Positions 56,566 to 64,000 of a stretch of 64,000 bases of DNA are shown piece after piece. Below the pieces are notes generated by a model. It made no database searches, had not been told where the DNA came from, and worked only from the letters and a program-made list of their open reading frames with translations. The stretch is from Papaver somniferum. Its lineage: Eukaryota; Streptophyta; Magnoliopsida; Ranunculales; Papaveraceae. Positions within the stretch are counted from its first letter, which is position 1, and each line of letters opens with the position of its first letter. The translations under genes and the position numbers were made by a program. Where the stretch lies: contig NC_039361.1 of the NCBI RefSeq assembly GCF_003573695.1, positions 86,074,149-86,138,148 on the forward strand, given 5' to 3'.

Positions 56566-58207
56566 AAGCAAGCATCTAAAAATAATCGATGTGCATGATG
56601 CATCGTTGTTTTAAAGTTTGATTGAATAAGTCGCGGATTGGGCGTCTTATAAAAAGTAGCATGATCGGTCATCTTCGGGTGATCATTTGAAGGCCGCATG
56701 GGCGAGCCATCACTTGGTCTATCGCTCCCCCTGAAAGAGAGATGTCCGGTGATTTCCATGCTGGTTTGTTGGTTTGATGGAAATAAATCTACATCGTCCA
56801 TCTGGGATGGCAAAGTTGGATGGGGAGATGATTTACTGCAGTTGCATATTGCCGTTGATGCAATTTCAGGGTTTGAAAGTCGTGTGGACCACCCCTTTTT
56901 GGTCGTGCGTTTCGAGGCATTGAGCCTTGGTTTGCATAGGCCGGTCGGTCACGTGTAAAGGAGGGTCGATGGTGATTATATTAACACCTTCGGGACCGCT
57001 TGAATCTAGATCTATACCGCTTATTTAGGCTGGCGAAGATGGATGGTTGTGATCAATTTGCCACAGAAGTGTATTGTCTTAAACCCCAATTAGGGTTTTG
57101 ACACTGCCACATCCGCCCTAGTTCGATCAAACGTTTTACCGTGTCATTGACTTCCCTTGGGCAGGTCGATCAAGAGAGGACAAAATTGGGTCGGTGATGA
57201 ACCCGTGTGCACCCCTCGACTGTCTGAAACGCGATCTAAGTCGTCTAATCAGTCTGGAGAAGTTGGACGGGCACGATTGATTTGCGACAGTTATAAACTG
57301 TCGTGACCCAAACTATGGTTCCGAATGCAGTTTGTCTGCTCGAGTTTGGGAAATCGGTTGAGCACCCTATAGGCTTGCCGCAGGCCAGTCGATTGACCAA
57401 GGGGAAAATTGAGCCGCCACTGATCATTCCGGCACTTCTTTAATCGTTTGTAGGAATATCTAAGACGTCCAACTAGGCGGACGAAGTTGGACGGTCGTGA
57501 TGCTTCTGAGACCGTTTTGGACAGTCTAGCTCGTTTGAGCTATTCTTCAACAGCCCTACCACCACACTTGGGTTTGGCGTTTGAAAATGCTGGAGCATGC
57601 TAAATGGAGTTCGACCGGTTTGGGACATTAACGGGCCCGCCGGTGGTCAATGTGATGATTTCCTAATTCTGTCAAGAGTGGTCTAGGCTTGCTGAAACAT
57701 GCGGTCAAATTGTGTGGCCGTGATCATTTCTGAGACTGGTATTAACAGTATAGATTTTCCTTTAAGGAATTTAAACATGTTCGATCGAGCTATATTTAAT
57801 TACAAGTGCGTCGATACGAGATACTCTTTGTCAGAGAGTGACATAGCCTGTGTGGGTATTTTCATGCAGATCTCAATCCTGGCACTTCGGGAGATTCATC
57901 CTACTCTGCTGAGAGTGAACACTTAGCGTCATGTCATGTCAATGATGAGAGTTCGGCTGAGGACATAGCACGGAAAATACTAGGAAAATCATGCATTAAT
58001 TAATAATGCTGGTATAAAATAGAAATCACAGAATATTTGCTACTACGCGCACCATTCTGAGTGAATTTCATGTACATTGAATTGCTCAATGAGCGAGGAA
58101 GTTTTTTTCACTCGTCACTTTTCAAATGGCTTTACCCCTTGCAGGGTGGTAGCGCATTAAATACATGTTTTACACTTTTAGCCTTGAACTAAAAACCACC
58201 ATCAACA
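56566..58207 (-). repeat. E4 5' LTR, outer part
   Basis: It continues the E4 LTR after E3. It begins after the duplicated CTTTT (56561-56565) with AAGCAAGCATC, matching 33910 in C', and ends CCACCATCAACA at 58207. With 41279-42042 the LTR is about 2.4 kb. Confidence 0.85.
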
Positions 58208-58630
58208 CATAGTCCTGAGAGAACCTACGCCCGTCAGTTGGTAGCTCTGGTGAGCTTAGACATCTTCGGGAGCAAGTAGCCAAGTTGACCTCCGATGTTT
58301 GGTATTATCAAAAGAAGTCTGATAGGTTAATGAATGTAACCGTTCATAATGAAGCCAAAATATCTCTTGAGTCTGGTCATAACTCAGACCTCGTGAATAA
58401 GATTGATTCGCTTCGTAAAGAATATGACGAAACCCTCAAGTGGAAAGAGTATCTCATTTTAAAGCAAAAGGAAGATATTGCCTTGGTTGAAAAACGTCTC
58501 TCAACACAAGATGAGACAATCTTCCTACCTCGGGATTCGGAAGAATCAACTAAGGAGCAATCCTTTGAGGTATTCCCGAGACAACTGACATGGTTGAAAG
58601 CTTTAGGAGGCATCTTGGTATGCGTAAGAG
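58208..58630 (+). pseudogene. Coiled-coil C-terminal fragment of an unidentified gene
   Basis: The plus strand reads GELRHLREQVAKLTSDVWYY, then KSDRLMNVTVHNEAKISLES, SDLVNKIDSLRKEYDETLKW and EDIALVEKRLSTQDETIFLP, about 125 residues without a stop. Charged heptad spacing indicates a long coiled coil. It is cut on the left by E4 and on the right by remnants of a Copia-like leader (from about 58630). The strand is the same as the antisense genes of E1, E3 and E4, whose proteins also end in coiled coils, but I see no sequence match. It may be the 3' end of the older antisense gene starting at 6589. Identity is unknown. Confidence 0.55.
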
Positions 58631-58693
58631 ATTCTGTCCTCAGACTCAGATTGCTACAAACACAGACTTGTAAGGTCTTGAACGTGTTTGCCG

Positions 58694-58705
58694 GCTCTGA
58701 TACCA
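58694..58705 (-). promoter_or_regulatory. Primer binding site, initiator Met tRNA type
   Basis: The minus strand reads TGGTATCAGAGC, 2 bp from the LTR edge at 58708. About 65 bp of leader to its left matches 2765-2811, for example GCTACAAACACAGACTTGTAAG. The rest of the interior is gone. Confidence 0.9.
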
Positions 58706-58707
58706 AT

Positions 58708-61164
58708 TGAAAAAGCGGGGGTCTAACAACACCACCCAATATTTAGCTTAGCAATCTGTATGGAAAAACTCGAATATACTTTTAAGAGAATCAACAAGAC
58801 TCAATCAACTAAAAGTATATCAACGAGTTTATATCTCTCTCTTGATTTGATTTACTCAAGTAGGAACTGCGAGTTCTAATCAAATGCAAGGAATAACTTG
58901 GATGGTACCAAAGACCAATATGCAAGGATCAATCAATGAAAATCAACAACCAAAGGTTGGATTACTATAATTGATGATCTAACGCACAACTTGTATGATT
59001 TCAATTATAAAGATAAAAAAAATATAATGTGGAAATTGAAATAACACAGACACCAGAAATTTTGTTAACGAGGAAACCACAAATGCAGAAAAACCCTAGG
59101 ACCTAGTCCAGATGGAATACACACTGTATTAAGCCGCTACAGACACTAGCCTACTCCAAGCGAACTTCGGATTGGACTGTAGTTGAACGCCAATTAGTCT
59201 CCCACTGATCCAAGGTACAGTTGTACTCCCTACGCCTACGATTCCAGCAGGATACTGCGCATTTGATTCCATTAGCTGATCTCACCCATAACTAAGAGTT
59301 GGTACGAGCCAAAATCATAGGCTTTGACAATAAACAAATCTGTCTCACACAGACAAGTCTATCAAAGTATCAATCTGTCTCCCACAGATAAACCCTAAAG
59401 GTTTTGTTCCGTCTTTTGATAATAATCAAGGTAAACAGGAACCAATTTATAATCCGGTCTTATATTCCCGAAGAACAGCCTAGATTTATCAATCACCTCA
59501 CAACAATCTTAAATGTATGGTAGTGAAACAAGATGTTTCGGATTCACAAACAATGAGATGAATATGTTTGTGATTACTTTTTATATCTTGCCTATCAGAG
59601 ATATCAATCTCAAGACAATCAATCTGATTGTACTCGTACAATATAAGATGCAAGGTCAGATCACACAACTACGATAAAAGCAGTATCCGTATGGCTTCAT
59701 AATCCCAATGAAGTATTTAAGTCGTTAAACTGGTTTTAGAAGAATAAATCCAAAGGTTAAAGGAGAAACGACTCTAGCACTCAAACTAGTATCACACGTA
59801 AGGTGTGGGGATTAGTTTTGCATAATACTAGATGTCTCCTTTATATAGTATTTAAAATCAGGGTTTGCAATTAATTTACCTTGGTAACAAAGAAATCAAT
59901 ATCCACCGTTAGATAAAACCTGATTTAGATTCAAGCTAATATTTCTCAACCGTTGGATCGAAAACTTAGCTTGTTACACACACTTGACAATGCACGTTTC
60001 TAGGTTTGTTAACCGTACCCAAATGTATGCACTTGTTGGTTCAACAACAGTTAACCAAAAAGGTTAGCCATATGAGCATTTCATATCAACCATGTTCTTC
60101 TTCACCATAACTAGTTCAAATGACTTCAAATGAACTAGTTAGAGAGTTGTTCAATTTCAAGGAAATTTTATGTACTCACAATTGAAGCAAAGATGATTTG
60201 ATTCACTTGAATCGGTTCATGAACTTTTATAGCCACGGTTTGCAAACTGCATTCCTTAGTATTTTTAAGTTTAAGTACAAAAATCATCTTCAGATATATA
60301 ACCTTCTCAAGTTCGCAGACTAGGTTCGCGGACTTAAGTTACCGGGCAGAGTTTACAAACTCCAGCAGAAATTCTCGGGTATGAGAACTTCGCAAGTTCG
60401 CAGACTGGGTCCGCGGACTGAGTTCGCGGACTTAGCTTCACGCAAGTAGTTTGTCAACTCCAGCAGAAATTCTCGGGTTTGAGAACTTCGGCAGTTCGCA
60501 GACTGAGTTCGCGGACTTGGCTCACGCCATTCTTCCGGTTCTCTTGATCAACAAAGTTCGCAAACTTTGGTTCAAGTAATAGGACTTATACATAAATGTG
60601 TTTCCACAACAATGCTTATGTCCACCATTGATTATATAATCTAAACTCTTATTTCAATCATTGAAACATTCTTAGAGGACGTTATATAGTTGTTACACCA
60701 TTTCTCGTCAAAGCAATTTTCAAGATGATTGAAACATATCATGACTTTCGTCACTAGGTAAAGATAAACTTGATCGAAGCGAAAAGCTTACCAACACATA
60801 TTTCGAGATATAGATAGGCGAGGTATACTCAGATCTAAATACCAAATGTGTTCCAAGTCTATATATATAGCATACGACTTCTTGTCTCAAAGAGTAGGAA
60901 ATAGAGTAGATAGACTTTTGAGAGATAGATAAGTTCAAGTCTTCACATACCTTTTTGTCGAGAAGTTCCACCGGTTTCTTGAGTAGTTCTTCTACTTGTA
61001 TGATGAATCACCATGAAGTCCTTGAGCTCAACTACACTTTCTATCCTAGTCCGAGACTTAGCTATAATAGACTAGAAATCAAGACTTATAGTTTTGATCA
61101 CTAACATTGACAAACATGCTTGAGATAGCAACGCATGCGAGTTCGACCGAACAATCCTCTAACA
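58708..61164 (-). repeat. Second Copia-like LTR (2457 bp), 5' LTR of a minus-strand element
   Basis: It runs, on the plus strand, from TGAAAAAGCGGGGGTCTAAC to AATCCTCTAACA. Same family as 2826-5261. The outer edge is inserted in the second RNase H of a Tat pol fragment (61165 onward). Its interior survives only as a short leader. Confidence 0.88.
60309..60567. repeat. GTWYGCRKAC-type modules, second version
   Basis: Modules lie at 60309-60338, 60394-60434, 60493-60518 and 60553-60567. They repeat GTTCGCAGAC, GTTCGCGGAC and GTCCGCGGAC. The layout and flanks (CAGCAGAAATTC upstream of each) match 4431-4597, where the 10-mers are GTATGCGTAC, GTACGCATAC and GTATGCATAC. Confidence 0.75.
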
Positions 61165-62473
61165 CCAAGCGTAAACCATGTATGACCGCCTCGTATTATG
61201 TGATGTTGTTGGTGTATTATTCGAATTCTAACCTGAATGCGTAAATGAGTCGGTCTCCGGTAGGGGTTGTTATTATAATCCCTATGCCTGCGCCTTCTCC
61301 TTTGGAGGAGTTATCTACGAATGTTTCCCATCTTCGTGAATTCTGAGGTTCTAGCAGATCCTTCGAATCTTGCTTGTCTTCCTTCATTCCTGGGATGCCG
61401 TCTATTTACGCTTTGTCGCTGAGAGATAGGTCTGCCAGAAAGTCTGCTAAGATTTGTGATTTCTCAGCCTTCCTTGTTTCGAAGATTATTTGGAACTGTT
61501 TGATCATGGCATTCCATTTTCCACCCTTCCAATCTTCTCCGTGCTGTCGAGAATTTGAGCTAGCTGAGCCTTTGTGAAGACTCGGATGGTATGTGCATCA
61601 AAATATATCCTTAGTTTTTGTGTTGCCACTACTAAGGCATATATGAGTTGCTCCACCTTAGTGGAGTTACGCTCCGCTGAACTGAGTGTCTTGCTGATGT
61701 AATAAATGGGTTTTTCTCCTCGCCCTTGGTCTCGTACCAAAATTGTGCTTACAGCGTAGCTTGTTGCTGCTAAGTAAAGAGTGAGTATTTCACCTGGCTC
61801 CGGCTTCTGTAAGATAGGTACCGAGGCCAGGTACTCCTTGATTTTCTGGAAAGCTTGTTCGCATTCTGTGGTCCACATGAACCTGCTTCTTTCCTTAGAG
61901 TGTCGAAAAATGCTTTGCATTTGTGCGGGGATCTTCCTATGAATCTTCCCATGGAGGCTAAGATTCATTTTAGTTTTTGTACTCATTTCAACGTTTTTGG
62001 AGATGGCATCTCCATTATTGATTTGATCCTTTCGGGGTCTACTTCTATTCCTCGCTTACTTACCAAGTATCCTAGGAATTTTTTTGAGGTTACTCTGAAC
62101 GTACATTTATCCGGATTCACTTTCATGTGAAAGTTTCTCATGGCTTCGAATATCTCCCTTAGGTCTGATAGGTGATTTTTCGCCTCTTTTCTTTTGACAA
62201 ACATGCTGTCCACGTAGACTTATAGTATCTTTCCCATTCATGGCTTAAAGATTTTGTCTACCAATCGCTGGTATGTTACCCCGCGTTCTTTAGTCCAAAA
62301 GTCATCCTTGTACAGCAATACAAGCCTCGTGGGGTAAAGAACGCAGTATGCTCCTGATCTTGTTCTGCAAGGACGATTTGGTTGTAACCAGAGTAACCGT
62401 CCATGAAGGATAGCCTCTGGTGACCTTCGGTTGCATTTGACCAGTTGGTCAATATTTGGTAGCGGGTAGCTGT
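61165..62473 (-). pseudogene. Tat-lineage pol fragment: RT end, RNase H, start of second RNase H
   Basis: On the minus strand from 62473: SYPLPNIDQLV (RT), frame-shifted fingers/palm, GVTYQRLVDKIFKP, then YVDSMFVKRKEAKNHLSDLR and NPDKCTFRVTSKKFLGYLVS. The catalytic YVDD reads YVDS. RNase H follows (61504-61900): FQKIKEYLASVPILQKPEPG, LYLAATSYAVSTILVRDQ, KPIYYISKTLSSAERNSTKV. Beyond a shift, ILADFLADLS and then WETFVDNSSKGEGAGIGIII start a second, archaeal-type RNase H, a hallmark of the Tat lineage; YEAVIHGLRL follows near 61190. It is cut at both ends by Copia-like LTRs (61164 and 62474). Several frameshifts. This is the only pol catalytic sequence in the window and could represent the autonomous relative, or the host element of the whole nest. 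Confidence 0.87.
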
Positions 62474-64000
62474 TGAAAAAGCGAGGGTCTAACAACCACA
62501 CCCAATATTTCGCTTAGCAAATTGTATGGACAAACTCCAATATACTTTTAAGAGAATCAACTAGAAAGTCATACTCAATCTTAATAAAACTATATCAAAG
62601 AGTTATATCTCACTTTATCGAGTCAATACTTACTCAAGCAAATAGAAATCTGCGAGTCTAATCGAATACAAGAGTAATCACTTGAACGGTACCAAAGACC
62701 AATGTTCAAGGATCAATCAATTTCAATCAACAACCAAAGGTTGGATTTCCCAATTGATCGATTCAACGCATAACCTGTGATATTTCAATTATATAACAAA
62801 ATATTACGGAAAAGAAATAACACAGACACCAGAAGTTTTGTTAATGAGGAAACCGCAAAATGCAGAAAAACCCCTGGACCTAGTCCAGATTGAACACACA
62901 CTGTATTAAGCCGCTACAGACACTAGCCTACTACAAACTAACTTCGGCCTGGACTGTAATTGAACCCAAATCAATCTCACACTGATCCAAGGTACAGTTT
63001 CACTCCTTACGTCTCTGATCCCACCAGGATACTACGCACTTGATTTCCTTAGCTGATCTCACCCACAACTAAGAGTTGCTACGACCCAAAGTCAAAGACT
63101 TTAATAAACAAATCTGTATCACACAAAAAAGTCTACGGTAATAGATAAATATGTCTCCCACAGAAATACCTACAAGTTTTTTGTTCCGTCTTTTGATAAT
63201 CAAGGTGAAAAGGAATCAATTGATAACCCAGACTTATATTCCCGAAGAAAAGCCTAAAATTATCAATCACCTCACAATAATCTTAATCGACTAGCGAAAG
63301 AAGATATTGCGGAATCACAAACAATGAGACGAATATGTTTGTGACTTCTTTTATATCTTTCCTATCATAGATATTAATCTCAATCCAATCTTACGATTGT
63401 GCTCAAACACGATAGAAACAGCAAGATCAGATCACGCAATTACGGAGAAAATAGTTGGGTCTGGCTTCACAATCCCAATGAAGTCTTCAATTCGTTAACC
63501 TATAGGGTCTCGATAGAAACCTAAGGTTAAAGGAGAATCGACCCTAGCTAATACAACTAGTGTCACACATAGGGTGTGGGTATTAGGTTTCCCAGTTGCT
63601 AGAGTTCTCTTTTATATAGTCTTTCAAATCAGGGTTTGCAATCTAAGTTACCTTGGTAACAAAGAATTCAATATTCACCATTACATGAAAACCTGATTAG
63701 ATTTAAGATAATATCTTTCAACCGTTAGATCGAACTTAGCTTGTTGCACACAAATGAAATGCACGTTTATTTAGGTTTGTGTAATCGTACCTAAACATGT
63801 GAACTTAGTTGGTTCAACAGTAATTAACCAAATGGTTAGCCATATGAGCACTTTCATATCAACCATATTCATCTTCACCATAACTAGTTCAAAGGACACA
63901 AGAGAACTAGTTACAGAGTTTTTCAATTGCTTAGATCTCATAGAAACATATAAGACACAATCGAAGCAAAAACGATTTGATTCACTCAAATCAATTCATT
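62474..64000 (-). repeat. Third Copia-like LTR, leaves the window
   Basis: The plus strand starts TGAAAAAGCGAGGGTCTAAC and follows the other two copies, with shared blocks such as CACAGACACCAGAA and TTAAGCCGCTACAGACACTA. No primer site adjoins it; RT coding sequence does. It is therefore a 3' LTR (element strand) or a solo LTR. The distal part lies beyond 64000. Confidence 0.85.

Larger units (their letters stand above)
35740..58207 (-). mobile_element. E4: Tat-like non-autonomous retrotransposon, split by E3
   Basis: On the minus strand: 5' LTR (58207-56566 plus 42042-41279), primer site (41259-41276), gag-protease with integrase C-terminal-like end (38553-41196), an antisense non-PMD gene (37098-37740, plus strand), polypurine tract (36666-36679) and a 3' LTR fragment (35740-36665). 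E3 is inserted in the 5' LTR. RT, RNase H and the integrase core are absent. The 3' LTR is truncated at the C' LTR, so the left target duplication is lost. Confidence 0.8.

Noticed and set aside
58377..58739. Minus-strand 120-residue frame over the coiled-coil fragment
   Set aside because: The plus-strand reading has the charged heptad pattern; the minus-strand frame runs through a primer site and LTR edge.

Overview
The window is a block of nested LTR retrotransposons from a flowering plant, probably a eudicot with a large genome. I base this on the plant-type Ty3/gypsy (Tat/Ogre/Retand-like) and Copia-like elements, long LTRs of 2.4-3.3 kb, plant mobile domain (PMD) proteins, and plant-style TATA boxes and GT-AG introns. 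I do not assign a species. I find no intact host gene, rRNA, tRNA or CRISPR array.

Layout. 1-5261: internal part and 5' LTR of a minus-strand Copia-like element (LTR 2826-5261). 5262-6707: remnant of an older antisense gene with promoter, 5' UTR intron and first codons. 6708-32972: Tat-like element E1, minus strand. Its intron at 12936-26245 holds Tat-like element E2 (12979-26209, plus strand, target duplication ATTGT). 33135-35739: primer site and LTR of a related element (C'). 35740-58207: Tat-like element E4, minus strand. Its 5' LTR is split by Tat-like element E3 (42043-56560, minus strand, target duplication CTTTT). 58208-58630: coiled-coil fragment of another antisense gene. 58708-61164: a second LTR of the Copia-like family. 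61165-62473: Tat pol fragment (RT, RNase H, second RNase H). 62474-64000: a third LTR of the Copia-like family, running out of the window.

The central observation concerns the four Tat-like elements. Each has gag and protease on the element strand. Reverse transcriptase, RNase H and the integrase core are absent. In E1, E3 and probably E4 a short integrase C-terminal (GPY/F-like) segment follows, fused in frame to a gag/protease-like linker in E3. On the opposite strand, between this fusion and the 3' LTR, sits a complete gene-like unit: TATA box, 5' UTR intron, ATG, PMD coding exon and four further small introns (E1, E3; decayed in E2). E4 carries a shorter, non-PMD antisense gene with its own intron. 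Introns on the antisense strand cannot be spliced from the retrotransposon's genomic RNA, so such a gene can be copied by retrotransposition with promoter and introns intact. The elements therefore look like non-autonomous gag-only retrotransposons that act as carriers of an intron-containing gene family. Extra antisense ORFs with PMD similarity are known in Tat elements; the intron and promoter structure and the shared gag-protease architecture are what I would follow up.

All reading frames longer than an exon carry some stop or frameshift. Most copies are thus inactive, though the C-terminal exon of the PMD gene is open in both E1 and E3.
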